Origin: Hyposmocoma kahamanoa | Lineage: Eukaryota; Arthropoda; Insecta; Lepidoptera; Cosmopterigidae | Length of the DNA: 64,000 nt | Assembly: GCF_003589595.1 (NCBI RefSeq) | Contig: NW_020654878.1 | Coordinates: forward strand, 1,020,216-1,084,215 | Direction: 5' to 3' | Part shown: piece after piece, positions 10,946-21,699 of the stretch | Layout: each line of letters starts with the position of its first letter | How positions within the stretch are numbered: position 1 is the first letter of the stretch | Program-made: the position numbers and the translations under genes | The notes under the pieces: generated by a model | Databases searched by the model: none | What the model saw: only the letters and a program-made list of their open reading frames with translations | Told to the model about the DNA's origin: nothing

Positions 10946-11116
10946 ACGACGTCCGTGATCAAGCGGCTTGCATACCGGTTTTCATGGTGTCGCCATCTCT
11001 GAGGTCCTGGGTTCGATCCCTGGGCCAGCGACAATGTAGAAAAACTGAGTTTTCTATATTGTCTCGGGTCTCATGTTTGTAGTACCGTCATTGTTTCCGA
11101 TTTCTATAACACAAGT
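10946..11116 (+). mobile_element. tRNA-derived SINE
   Basis: The head contains an A-box-like GTGATCAAGCGGCTTGC and an intact B box GGTTCGATCCC (11008-11020). It continues into a body with TTTTCTATATTGTCTCGGGT and ends near the T-rich TTTATTTATTTATT run. Same family as 9941-10110. Confidence 0.7.
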
Positions 11117-12200
11117 ACTTTTTTAATTTATTTATTTATTTATTACATATTGCTTACAGTCAACCCAAACGCAATAGTAAGACTTAAAGCTAAATGTACA
11201 ATCAATCTTAAGTCAATTACAAAAGTGAATAAAATATGAAAATTGATAAAATTATAAATAGGCAATACCATAAACAATAAATTATTACAGATTAACATTA
11301 ATGACAAGAAAAGAATAAAATCCATTTATTATTACATTTTAAACTAACACTTAATACTGCTGTCTCCGGTCTAGGACTCCAGATAGCGTCCTGCGGAAAA
11401 TATGAATTTTGTTTCTGAGCATGCAAAAAGGTCTAATGAGGAGTCAAAGTTAAGCAACTGATTTAGATACCTAAGTGCTAGGGAGCAGGGGGGCCATCTC
11501 CCTCACTCTACATCGTGTGGTAGGTACTGCAAATAACCGCATTCTATGAACTCGCACCCGATTAGTTCTAAGTACCATAAAGCCTACCTTGGACAACAAA
11601 AATGGGTTGTATATTATTCCCCGTACCAGACGAAACACACAAGTTACCAGAGCCAGATTGCGTCTCACTACTAGCATTCTATAATTCACCATGCCTAAAA
11701 TAAATGCTGTGGGATAAAGTAAGGGGTAATATACGTACAACTTCTTGTATAAGTTTCGAGCAAATGTCTTCTGAATTTTCTCTAATGCTTGTGTGTGGTT
11801 GTGATGGACGGGGTTCCAAATAATAGCGTCACATTCCAATTTGCTTCGAACAAAAGAGTTATACAAAAGACACGACGTGAGGTTGGTTTTTAACGACTTT
11901 GATTGTCTTAAGACGAAACCGAGACATTTGCGGGAAGATTTACAAATTCTCGGAAAGTGAGCTCAGTGTCGAACCATGTGCCTAAGTCTTTGACTGATTT
12001 AGCTTGACTAATCCGAGCATCATTTATTTTATAATTATTGGTTACCTGTTTGCGAGCACGAGAAAAAGACACAACTGTACATTTCTCAACATTCAACTGT
12101 AAACTATTATCCCTTCCCCACCTGTTCTTACCGGCTGTGCTTACCGGCTCTCCAGCTGCGCCACCCAGACATTTAAGCTGAGCAACAACGAACACGAGAA
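11117..12200 (-). pseudogene. 5'-truncated LINE, CR1-like reverse transcriptase C-terminus
   Basis: Two overlapping minus-strand segments. The first (about 12195-11908) contains SLQLNVEKCTVVSFSRA and KSVKDLGTWFDTELTF, the thumb region of a CR1-like RT. The second (11866-11471) contains LYNSFVRSKLECDAIIWNP-type sequence and LEKIQKTFARNLYKK. A frameshift separates them. The 3' tail at 11126-11145 is an AAAT repeat. The catalytic part is absent. Confidence 0.8.
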
Positions 12201-12484
12201 CAATTCTAAAGAATTGCTACCACATTCTACAGGCCTGGCGTAGCGAACTGGAGGACGCCGCCCCCTCGTCGATCTTCGAACCTCTGCTTCGGTATCCGCA
12301 GGGAGTTCACTATTGACTACTACTTCATTATCATTATCGGATTAAGAATATTAATTCACATTTTCAGCTTCGGATTCTTGGTCCGTCACTTCATTGGAAA
12401 TTTCGTAACGGTCCTCACTATTTATGGTTTTTTTTAAAAATATAATTCCATATTTGTTCTGTATCAAAGACGCGATGCTATTGG
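12201..12484. other. unassigned sequence left of the gap
   Basis: The start (12235-12300) may continue a repeat. 12301-12484 is AT-rich with a short minus frame and no recognised product. Confidence 0.3.
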
Positions 12485-12884
12485 NNNNNNNNNNNNNNNN
12501 NNNNNNNNNNNNNNNNNNNNNNNNNNNNNNNNNNNNNNNNNNNNNNNNNNNNNNNNNNNNNNNNNNNNNNNNNNNNNNNNNNNNNNNNNNNNNNNNNNNN
12601 NNNNNNNNNNNNNNNNNNNNNNNNNNNNNNNNNNNNNNNNNNNNNNNNNNNNNNNNNNNNNNNNNNNNNNNNNNNNNNNNNNNNNNNNNNNNNNNNNNNN
12701 NNNNNNNNNNNNNNNNNNNNNNNNNNNNNNNNNNNNNNNNNNNNNNNNNNNNNNNNNNNNNNNNNNNNNNNNNNNNNNNNNNNNNNNNNNNNNNNNNNNN
12801 NNNNNNNNNNNNNNNNNNNNNNNNNNNNNNNNNNNNNNNNNNNNNNNNNNNNNNNNNNNNNNNNNNNNNNNNNNNNNNNNNNNN
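12485..12884. other. assembly gap (400 N)
   Basis: Exactly 400 undetermined bases. The 47 bp immediately left (12438-12484) and immediately right (12885-12931) are identical, so the gap may be a scaffolding artefact between overlapping contigs. Confidence 0.95.
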
Positions 12885-12931
12885 AAATATAATTCCATAT
12901 TTGTTCTGTATCAAAGACGCGATGCTATTGG

Positions 12932-13625
12932 CCTACATTTAGTCTTTGACAGTATGTAGTGTTGGTGAATCACATGTGAATATGTTGGGAGTAGGTATGT
13001 TGAGAGGAGTGTTTACTGCTAATAATTACTACTACTTAATACTGAATACTTTTGTATTTTTTTTTTATAAATTCTATTTATGGTTTCCTCCAAAATTATC
13101 TGACAGTCTTAATTTAACGGCGCTAAATGCCGGCTTGAAACTGTTGACCCACGACCGGACGGTCACGGGACATCAAGGCGAACTTAGGAATAGTCTGGGT
13201 TCACAAGAGGCAGAGTCACTACATCAACAAGAGATTGATATTTCTAGGTACAATTACATTTTCGCATTAGCACTGAGACAACTCTAAAGTGTAGCGATCA
13301 CCACAAAACCTAAAACTTGTTACAAACGACGAAATGTTTTATACCCGACTGAAACTTTTTTTATTGGATAATAAGCTTTACAATGTAGACGAGTTTCTTT
13401 CGACGAAATTGTACTTAAATTTTTATTGGACGTCCTTTTATTTCAACAACTTTTTGTATTTGTTTATATTTTTAATTATACTGATTTATTGTTTGTATTA
13501 GTGACGATCATTTTATCCCTTGATATTGTATCATAAATAGCACCTAAAGTTGTGACATTGGTAATAACCATATTATATCAATTAATGATTATTTTATATT
13601 AAATTCATAAAGCTATATGTATACA
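12932..13625. other. AT-rich sequence without recognisable gene
   Basis: A short frame at 12946-13287 has no recognisable motif. No RNA gene or repeat family was identified. Confidence 0.4.
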
Positions 13626-13629
13626 ACTC

Positions 13630-13835
13630 AGAGGCTGGGGTTCTACCCCTACGTTGTGGTTATTCCAAAGATTCGCACTCTTCCATATTTATATCGCGAA
13701 CGGCTATGGAGTGGAATTCCCTGCCTGCAGACTTGTTCCATGAATGGTATAACTTGGGCCTGTTCAAGGCGAGAGTGAATAGGCATTATTTAGGTGTGCA
13801 TGCTTCATCGTCGACCTTATCGTCAGTTTCCATCA
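13630..13835 (+). pseudogene. LINE C-terminal fragment
   Basis: The sequence reads approximately RLWSGIPCLQTCS / WNSLPADLFHEWYNLG and FKARVNRHYLGVHA across one frameshift, the familiar C-terminal end of a lepidopteran non-LTR element. A diverged inverted copy lies at 63855-64000. Confidence 0.65.
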
Positions 13836-14064
13836 GTTTAATAATAAAAATTACTAAGTAAATGAGAATGAATTTTAGGCATCTTGTTTGAGCATGTTTT
13901 ACTATATTAGCGCCTAGCTAGCTGGCGCTGGTGTTCACGACGTGGAATGAGTACTTTGAACAGAATACTGTGCCATATTAATTTTCTTAAACTTATTGGT
14001 TTTCCATACAAACTTTCATCCTCTATTTCACCCCCTTTAGGACTTATTTTTGTGACAATTTTAA

Positions 14065-14185
14065 TAGCAGTAGAGCTATTTGCGCTAGCGCAAGCGCTAT
14101 CTTTGTGGTTTAAAGCTCCGAGTGGTACTGCACTGGACAGGCGTGTCGCTTACCATCAGGGACGTCTGTTCATTCAGTTACTTAG
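14065..14185 (-). repeat. dispersed repeat family A, internally deleted copy
   Basis: It keeps both ends (AGCAGTAGAGCT and TTTAAAGCTCCGAGTGG...GGCGTGTCGCTTACCATCAG) but lacks about 170 bp of the middle, replaced by a short GCGCTAGCGCAAGCGC palindromic tract. Confidence 0.65.
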
Positions 14186-14570
14186 TTATCGTGAAAGTAA
14201 TAATAACAAAAAAAGGTATAACGTAGCCCGCATTGTTGTCCCATTTATCTCTACCAAAATTCATCAATTTGGGTTCAACGATTTAGGCGTGAAAACATAA
14301 CAGACAGAGTTACTTTTCTATTTATAATATTGGTTTTGATAAGTCCGTGAGTTTGAGAAGAAAAACATTTGTTTTAAAACTGCGGTTAGTTTTCTACATA
14401 ATCTCCTTTTAACTCCATACATACACACCTTGACCGTCTAAATTCCAACATCTTCAACCTATAAAAAAATATAGGTTGTCAAACTGAAAAATAAGCTTCT
14501 TTTTTAGTCATCGTTTCTACATGTGATGCAAATTGGTAAAACAAATCAGACGTCTTCTAAAATTAAATAG
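14186..14570. other. AT-rich sequence without recognisable gene
   Basis: Contains a short inverted motif TATAGGTTG / CAACCTATA around 14455-14480. Nothing else was recognised. Confidence 0.4.
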
Positions 14571-14872
14571 GCCTCACCCATTGACTTACAAATAAATGGA
14601 CGACGGCTCTAATACAAAAACCACGAAAAAAATGTCCCAAGTCAACCTATTTAAACGTAGTGACATGTAAAGGAATATGAAAAAGCTAAAACGTTGAATT
14701 TAAATTGTAATGTCATCGCAGTACTGTCTAATATTGCTTGCTTCGCTGTCAGTCGAACAAACGACGACTAAAGCGTGAATGACGCCCTGTATACGAATTT
14801 AACGCCCTATAAGTACGGACACTTTTTAGCGCGTGCCCGACGTCCATATAATTGTAAGTCAATGGCCTCACC
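14571..14872 (-). mobile_element. hAT-like MITE, 286 bp, with 8-bp target duplication
   Basis: The element occupies 14579-14864, starting CATTGACTTACAAATAAATG and ending CATATAATTGTAAGTCAATG, so the ends form terminal inverted repeats of about 28 bp. It is flanked by exact GCCTCACC at 14571-14578 and 14865-14872. An 8-bp duplication is the mark of the hAT superfamily. It is non-coding and in reverse orientation to the equally long copy at 62305-62590. Confidence 0.85.
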
Positions 14873-14941
14873 TAAATTTTTATTTCGACTTTTTTAATTT
14901 TCACGCCAATTTTTAAAAAAGTATCGGCAGTTGCTAAAGAC

Positions 14942-15192
14942 TCAACTCACACTGGCGCAGAGTCGAAGCGTCGCGTCGCGTTCTGTTTTTCAACTACAAC
15001 GCTTGGCGTCTCGCATTAGTGCGCCCGGATCACAGTGTGGTCGGCGTCTGACGCCTCACTGCGCTCAAGTGACGCCCGTTTCCATATTTGCATAACACAA
15101 ATTTGTACCTTAATAATGGGAAAATAGAGATGCATATAATATAGAAAAACATGACGCGTCGCGACGCTTCGACTCTGCGCCAGTGTGAGTTA
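14942..15192. mobile_element. terminal-inverted-repeat element (MITE-like)
   Basis: Both ends carry about 38-bp inverted repeats: AACTCACACTGGCGCAGAG... continuing as TCGAAGCGTCGCG at the left, and its reverse complement CTCTGCGCCAGTGTGAGTT at the right. The core has no coding frame. Target duplications are not clear by eye. Confidence 0.75.
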
Positions 15193-15712
15193 AGCCTAAG
15201 GAGTTCTAAATTAAGAAATGAAAATTAATTCCGAAAAAAGTTTTTATTTATAATATATATATATCGTATTATCAATATCAAACCGCCCTCTAATAAGACG
15301 GAGAAAAAAATACAGATGGCGTCGGCTCAAACGACACGCATTTATTAGGACAATAATAGTTTGTCTATGGCAACAAACGATACCTTGACATAATAGTTAA
15401 CAATATTAGTTCGAATTGTGATGTACTCGTACGAAGACAAGAGGCGCCTACTTATTTGTGTGCTCGGTGCCTGCGAGCCGCGCCGGCCCGCCGCCGCCGC
15501 CGGCGCCCCGCGGTCCAACCGAAAGTTACCCTGGGGCCTCAAGTCACAGACGAGCTGTACGCTTTTTGAAATGTAAAATAGTCCTGTAGCTGTCGGAAAA
15601 CTCAGATGTTGTGCGAAAAGGTGAGTCAACGAAATAAGGGAGGCTACCCGTTCTCTGTCCGAAACAATTAATTGCACATATGTACCTAATACTCTAATGT
15701 ATCTTTTACATT
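15193..15712. other. GC-rich island (15470-15545) in AT-rich sequence, unassigned
   Basis: Open frames cross the island on both strands. The minus frame (15677-15345) contains QLVCDLRPQGNFRLDRG, and the plus frame contains a Pro run then RGPTESYPGASSHRR. Neither is recognisable or framed by convincing splice sites. It could be an exon of an unknown gene or a simple GCC-repeat expansion. Confidence 0.25.
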
Positions 15713-15747
15713 TGTCGAGTGTTACTTATTTGACGTAACACTCGACA
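15713..15747. repeat. hairpin, perfect 13-bp arms
   Basis: TGTCGAGTGTTAC and GTAACACTCGACA are exact inverted copies separated by 9 bp. Confidence 0.8.
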
Positions 15748-16845
15748 TTTCGATCTGATTGTAGTGGATGGATGTCGGGCGGAGAACGAGAAACCGCCAG
15801 GATAGAGATGCACTTATAATAAATTAAGCTCATTGGGGAAGTTATAAATATATAGTGAAAACATTTAATTAAGATTTTTCTTTCGTGAAAGACCAAAGAT
15901 GTTAAGTTTTCTCACATCATAGCTTAATCAACATCTTACCGTTTACAGTTAAGTTTAAACAATTATATACCTAGTTTCGTTTCGTACAATGGCATATATT
16001 CCCTCCATGAATTTTTTTATGAATGAATATTATGTACATCTCATAGCTGTACTTCAAAACAGCACTATACGTAGTTTAACCAAAAAATTTTCTTTGATAT
16101 TTTTCTTTTTATTGTATAATTACCTAATTCAAACGTTGTGTACTATTATAATTGGATGTCAGATGTATAAATTACACATGTAATATTTCTAAGTATATTT
16201 GTAGTCTGTTATCGGTAGGTGTACCATTAAATAAAACTAAGAAAATTATATGAGTTATCAGTCGTTATCAGAAATCCTTATCATAATCGTTAAAAGTTTG
16301 ATTCTTTTCTTTGATAATTTATTTTCATTGATAATTATCATGACAATTGGTTCAACTTTAGTATACGTGACGTCGAGTTGGGCGTTCAAATAAAAAAAAT
16401 TTGGAGAGAGACAAAAGTCAAAAGGAACCCCTCCAAAAATTTACAGTTTTAGGACGCCAAAATTTTCGAGAAAATAATTTTTGAAAATCGTGAAAATTAA
16501 AGCAAAGAAACGCATTTAACAACTATCTAATCCGAAAATTATGTCAAAAAAGCACGCGGACGCAATTTAATGTCTTGCTTTTCGACAATCCACTGTAATT
16601 ATATCATGTGTTTTTTAAATTTTGAAAGTATATTATGTTTTATTGGTTTTTTAAACACTATTTAATAGCACTTACATTATATTTAAAATATTATTTCATT
16701 AAAAAGGTTACTTTGAAATAGTAATGACAATTCAATAACAATTTCGTAATTTCAACAATAAAATGTCATTTATCGTATTCGAGTGTTTTTACCCGTATTT
16801 ATGTTGTTGTTCGTTGTGTATAAAGATTGTTAGGTTTTTTTAAAT
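15748..16845. other. AT-rich sequence without recognisable gene
   Basis: Several GATAAT/ATTATC motifs lie around 16260-16350. No coding frame longer than 64 codons and no familiar domain. Confidence 0.4.
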
Positions 16846-16847
16846 TA

Positions 16848-17285
16848 CAATCGCAAAAGTCCCTCTGGGCAGAAACGAATTGGATTCTTTAGGTTAAGTT
16901 AGGTTTTTTTTATACAAACGCGGAAGTCCCTCTGGACAGAAACGAATTCGATTATTTAGGTGAAGTTAGGTTTTTTTTTATACAAACGCGGAATTGCCTC
17001 TGGACAGAAACGAATTCGATTATTTAGGTTAAGTTAGGTTTTTTTTATACAAACGCGGAATTCCCTCTGGACAGAAACGAATTGGATTATTTAGGTTAAG
17101 TTAGGTTCTTTTTATACAAACGCGGAAGTCCCTCTGGGCAGAAACGAATTGGATTATTTAGGTTAAGTTAGGTTCTTTTTATACAAACGCGGAACTCCCT
17201 CTGGGCAGAAACGAATTGGATTATTTAGGTTAAGTTAGGTTTTTTTATACAAACGCGGAAGTCTTTCTGGGCAAAAACGAATTAG
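16848..17285 (+). repeat. tandem satellite, about 67-bp unit, about 6.5 copies
   Basis: The marker CCCTCTGG or a variant occurs at 16861, 16928, 16996, 17063, 17130, 17197 and 17263, a spacing of 66-68 bp. Each unit contains TATACAAACGCGGAA, AGAAACGAATT and TTAGGTTAAGTTAGG followed by a T run. The last unit is the most diverged (CTTTCTGG). Each unit carries two TTAGG words, the insect telomere pentamer, but not in a pure pentamer array. Confidence 0.9.
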
Positions 17286-17340
17286 TTCGATATAGGTAGA
17301 TATTGGAGTTTCGGTGTGCACTAAACGTCAAAATATATGA

Positions 17341-17584
17341 TTTGAAGGCATTGACTTACAATTATATGGACGTCGGGTCCGCGCTAAAAAGTGTCCGCAC
17401 TTGTAAGGCGCTAAAATCGTATACAGAGCGCGACACTCCGCTTTAGTCTTCATTTGTTCTACGGACAGCGCGATACTGCGATGACATTACAATTTAAATT
17501 TCGAATAGGTTGACTTGGGACATTTTTTTCGTGGTTTTTGTATTAGACGCGTCGTCCATTTATTTGTAAGTCAATGTTTTAAGG
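17341..17584 (+). mobile_element. hAT-like MITE, 228 bp, with near-perfect 8-bp target duplication
   Basis: The element 17349-17576 has the same ends as the 286-bp copies (CATTGACTTACAA... and ...TTGTAAGTCAATG) but lacks about 58 bp of the core. The flanks TTTGAAGG (17341-17348) and TTTTAAGG (17577-17584) match at 7 of 8 positions. Confidence 0.85.
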
Positions 17585-18436
17585 TTATTTTTAACAATTT
17601 TTTTCTTAATTAATATTCTTAGTTTGAACCTTCGTGGGGGAGTTCCGCTCGCCTACCCCTCATTCCCACTTTTTTACTCTTTTTCCCGTGCATTTGGTGC
17701 GAAAATATATAATTTTCCCCCTCCCCTTCCTTCCCCCTCTGACGTCATGTTTACTAAAGTCCTTCCGGACAATTATCTGATAACAATCTGATCTCCATTG
17801 TTTTATCTCTTGAATGTTTGACTAAAAATTAAGACACTATTAAACGAAGACAAATGTTTGAAGATTAGGTTGGCGAATGTTTTTTGAGACAGGCATTTGA
17901 CGTGTTTGGATACGACTCGGATACAAACACATAGCAGGACATTGCTAACGGTAGCATTTTGTTGTTCCAATAAATTTTATGAAAAAACGTACATTTATCG
18001 AGATAAGTACCCATAATAACTATCAATGACAATGATAATCAATGATAATTATCACTTCCCACCCTGGTTCTTTTCACAAACTGTGCTTAAGCTGTTAAAT
18101 GATAGGTATATGATAGAAATGTACAGTCGGCACCTTTATCTTGTTACATAGACCACCCATCACTAACCCCACTAATGATGGCTCATGATTTATTTGGGAG
18201 CTCATTTTTATAGTCGATGTGCGCCGAAAGGTAGCCCAATGTTTGTTTATCCATATTACCTTGTTAAACAATTGCCTACTTATTACCTTGGACAAGGCGA
18301 CATCCAGACGAGGACAGATAATAGTTTGTTTTCCAAGTCGTTGGCTTGCATCCGTTCTGTTTTTCGAGTTGTGGATGAACCAGTTCATTTACTATTTACA
18401 TTTGGCTCCACTATATAACGTAAAATCTTTTCAATA
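17585..18436. other. AT-rich sequence without recognisable gene
   Basis: It contains a C/T-rich stretch (17640-17740) and GATAAT/ATTATC tracts (18010-18055). Short frames on both strands around 18095-18418 are mutually antisense and resemble no known protein. Confidence 0.4.
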
Positions 18437-19052
18437 AAGCGTGAAACACACAGTTAGCGGGTGCAGGTCGGGCGCGTGTCGGGTCGGGATCGCGGCGGGT
18501 CTTAGTCCCTGTATTTATATGGACAACGACAACACACCGAGTGCCGGCGCGAGACGGGCGCACGACTTAAGGAAAGGTAGAAGGCAGTCTTACGGTAGCT
18601 AGTTTATTGTATACATATAATATTTTTTATATACATATAATATCAAGTGACGGGACGAACAAGTCGTGCATCTGATGGTAAATTACACGCCAGTCCATAA
18701 CAGTTGCAGTGCCACTCAGAGCTTTAATTCGCAAAGACCTAAGGGGCACTGCCACTGCGCCCGTCACGCTGAGACATAAGTTGATAAGTCCCATGTGCCT
18801 GTAATATCACCAGCACGCTTACCCTTCAAAACCGGAACACGGTAATGCTGACATTACTGCTTGGTGGCAGAAATAGGTAAGGTGGCAGTACTTACCTGGA
18901 CGAACTTTTTCACAAGTAGCTCTACTGCTACTAAAAATTACTACTTCTAATTACTACAACGATTTTCCATATAAATACACGGAATTAGACCCGGCGCGGT
19001 CGCGACCCGACTCGTGCCCGATCCGCACCCGCTCTCTGTGTATTTCACGCTT
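18437..19052. mobile_element. long terminal-inverted-repeat element with nested repeat
   Basis: The left arm (18437-18533) begins AAGCGTGAAACACACAG and contains GCGGGTGCAGGTCGGGC. The right arm (18966-19052) is its diverged reverse complement, ending CTGTGTATTTCACGCTT. Arms are about 90 bp and GC-rich. A family A repeat (18641-18931) occupies most of the interior, so it either inserted into this element or is part of it. Confidence 0.75.
18641..18931 (+). repeat. dispersed repeat family A, full-length copy
   Basis: Runs from ATCAAGTGACGGGACGAACA to AGCTCTACTGCTACT with little change. It lies inside the inverted-repeat element 18437-19052. Confidence 0.85.
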
Positions 19053-19744
19053 AAGTAACGTTCCATCGTTATCAATTCGTTATACGTGCCACTTCTTATC
19101 ATAACGATGGCATATAATACAATGTTTGCCATAGTAGTGAATGAATTTGCCAATCGGCGTACGGTTGCTGATTGTTGCTCAGGGTGCGGCAGACTTACAG
19201 GAAAGCATGGAATAAATATCTGTATTTTCCATTAATTTCCATATTTCCGTAGGCTAAGCCAAAATTCCGTAGAACTATGAATAAATCAGTAGGTATGGCA
19301 TCGCTGCTTCACTGTTAGCGAGGGGTATTGCGAACATTGACAAATTAAACTTAGAAATTGAAGTCGTAGGTAATACTGTGACGGGGATTCGAATCGTCGA
19401 CCACTCAATTCAGAACCAATAATAATAATCTTTATTGTCTCTTATTAAGGTCCTTACGTAAATAAACTTATAAATAGCATAACTGACAGTTTTATCAAAA
19501 TTAAGTCACATATTCGGAATTTGGAAAAAAGATCTAAAGAGAAGTAGAGAGAATTGTTGAATATATTGCAACCTCAAAGGGCACAATTGACGTCAATAAT
19601 AAGATACAAAAAGTCATATTTGACGTTTATTATATTAAAAACACTAATGTCAAAGGATTTTACTTAGTAATGTACTATGCACTTATTATGTAGTTCAATT
19701 ACAATAAAACAACACAACAATCTCAGTACGGAGTACTAAAAAAA
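19053..19744. other. no gene recognised
   Basis: AT-rich. A short motif AATCTTTATTGTCTCTTATT near 19428 resembles poly(A)-proximal repeat debris. Confidence 0.4.
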
Positions 19745-19980
19745 ACAACCTCAATAGTTCGTGGAATTCATCTATTTGCGAAGTTTTATTGAAATCGCTT
19801 ACCGGATTCATCCACTAGTTTGCCACCCTTAGAGATGGAATTTTTTCTTCAAATTTAAATAGGACCACTACTGAGGTTCCCTCTTTCCAACAAAAAAGAA
19901 TCATCAAAATCGGTTACAAAAAAACATACATACATAAAACACAGTCGAATTGAGAGCCTCCCCTTTTTTGAAGCTGTTTA
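19745..19980 (-). repeat. dispersed repeat family C, copy
   Basis: On the minus strand it starts near the motif TTCAAAAAAGGGGAGGCTCT and contains CGATTTTGATGATTCTTTT and CCCTAAGGGTGGCAA-like sequence. This is a common lepidopteran dispersed repeat. Other copies lie at 21394, 25556 and 60140. Confidence 0.65.
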
Positions 19981-20065
19981 ATAAAGTACTTAATATCAAA
20001 CGAATATATTTTATTTATTCTTTTTATCAGAGAAACCGAACAAATACTTAAACACATTTACCTCC

Positions 20066-20210
20066 GGCACATGGGACTTGTCAAGTTATGTCTCAGGGCG
20101 ACGGGCGCAGTGGCAGTACCTCTCAGATCTTTGCGCTTTAAAGCTCTGAGTGTAGCTTTACCATCAGGCGTACGACTTGTTCGTACATGGTTCGTAGTCA
20201 CTTGATATTA
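20066..20210 (-). repeat. dispersed repeat family A, partial copy
   Basis: Only the second half is present, from GGCACATGGGACTTGTCAA to AGTCACTTGATATTA. It adjoins a partial SINE (20225-20300). Confidence 0.75.
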
Positions 20211-20224
20211 TTATTTAAAAAAAT

Positions 20225-20300
20225 TGTGGTTGTAATTTGTGGTTGTCCATGGCACCCGCGATACAGAGTTTCACTAATACGGGGCTTGTCGCTCTAATTT
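20225..20300 (+). repeat. partial tRNA-Gly-like SINE body
   Basis: Matches the tail of the SINEs at 41532 and 43985 (TAATTTGTGGTTGTC, CCATGGCACCCGCGA, CGGGGCTTGTCG) but lacks the tRNA head and has an internal deletion. Confidence 0.6.
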
Positions 20301-21393
20301 CTAGCTTTAAATTGTACGTACAAAAAAACAATCAAACTTTTGCACCAAATAGATCAATCGCCTGCTCCAGAGCAAAACCTAGTAAGGGACAAATTTTTTT
20401 TTAACGGAATATTAGTCTCATTAAGTACTCACCTAAAGCGGTGACGCATATTGGGCCTTGGGGCTGTAGCTTAGGCAAGTAGGTATAGCTAGATAAGATT
20501 AGGTAATGTGATTGTCGAGACTGAGTAATAGAGTCGCCAAAATAAGCTTTATTAACTTTAAAATGGCGGACTGATAAAATCGATCTTTTATTTATTTTTT
20601 ATTTAGGGTATTGAACTATTTTTTCGGATCTAAGAGTACAAACGCGCGATTGCATCGATGCAATTGCTTATAAATCACAGGTGTAGTGATGTAATCGCGC
20701 GTTTGCATCGCGGCATAAAGTCGCACGTGTGTTTTGAACGATAAGTCGCCGTGTGTAACCGGACTAAATCGCGTATATTTGTTTTTTCAAAACCAACCAA
20801 CGTTTCGGGCCCTGTACAGGTCCCATGGTCACGGCTAACCATGCAGCTGAGAGTCAGCCACACAGATATGTACGGGGTTGTTTTTAAAATGCTAACAACA
20901 ACAAAGTAGCAACTTAACGTAGCAAAAATAAAGTTTTTGTAGTACTTTCAGACTTTTTAGATATGTATTTTGTTGAATAAGTTCAAACGTGCAAGTGTCC
21001 TCCGCGACGACTCCCACACCCGTCCACAAATAGGAAGAAACGTACCAGTAGTTCTGTCAACAGAACTAGTGCAAATAATCGGACTACACAGAGTCATTAC
21101 CCTTCAGAGCGCTCTGTACTAATCTATTTATTTTTCTATGAAAGAAAATCTGATGAAGCATGTAACAAAAGTTGTTGTTTATGATATTAGTAATATAATC
21201 TTGGGAGGTGGTTAATATTTTAAAAATAACCCTGTATAAATAATTATTAACTTTTCCGTACGAGATACCCCATACTACTACTATATATTTATTTATAGTA
21301 TTATTTTATAGTACTATCATATTTATTTTACGGCGAACGGGTTAAATTAGACAAAACGTAAACAAAAAAGCAGTTATTGTAAACCTTCTTTTA
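20301..21393. other. no gene; fragments of dispersed repeat family E
   Basis: 20765-20840 (minus) matches the motif GAAACGTTGGTT(G/T)GTTT followed by AAACAAATATACGCGATTTA found also at 34040 and 36080. The preceding part contains GCGCGATTGCATCGATGCAA-type short inverted words. No coding sequence recognised. Confidence 0.45.
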
Positions 21394-21545
21394 ACCGACT
21401 TCAAAAAAAGGAGGAAGTTATACGTTCGGCTGTATGTATGTTTTCAGATATCTCCATCAATTGTAGACCGATTTTCAAAATTCTTTTGTTTGAAAGGTGG
21501 TCCCTGAGGCTGTTCTGGGTTCGTTTCGACTATAACAAATTACTA
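21394..21545 (+). repeat. dispersed repeat family C, copy
   Basis: Starts TTAACCGACTTCAAAAAAAG, followed by GGAGGAAGTTATACGTTCGGC and an ACCGATTTTCAAAATTCTTT segment. Confidence 0.7.
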
Positions 21546-21699
21546 ATTATTTTCCGCAAATAAAAGTGGACTTTTTACTTGACACAATACGTGTAATCAA
21601 CAAATCACCGTCAAAAATATAAAATTAAACAGCCGTGGTTTGTGAAAAGAAGTTAGAAAGTTCTATACAACTATTTGTATATTACGTATTAGTCATGGA

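Noticed and set aside
12351..12942. Long open frames spanning the gap
   Set aside because: They consist mainly of undetermined bases read as X.
16848..17285. CRISPR array
   Set aside because: The repeats are 67 bp, contiguous and without unique spacers, in an insect genome. This is a tandem satellite.
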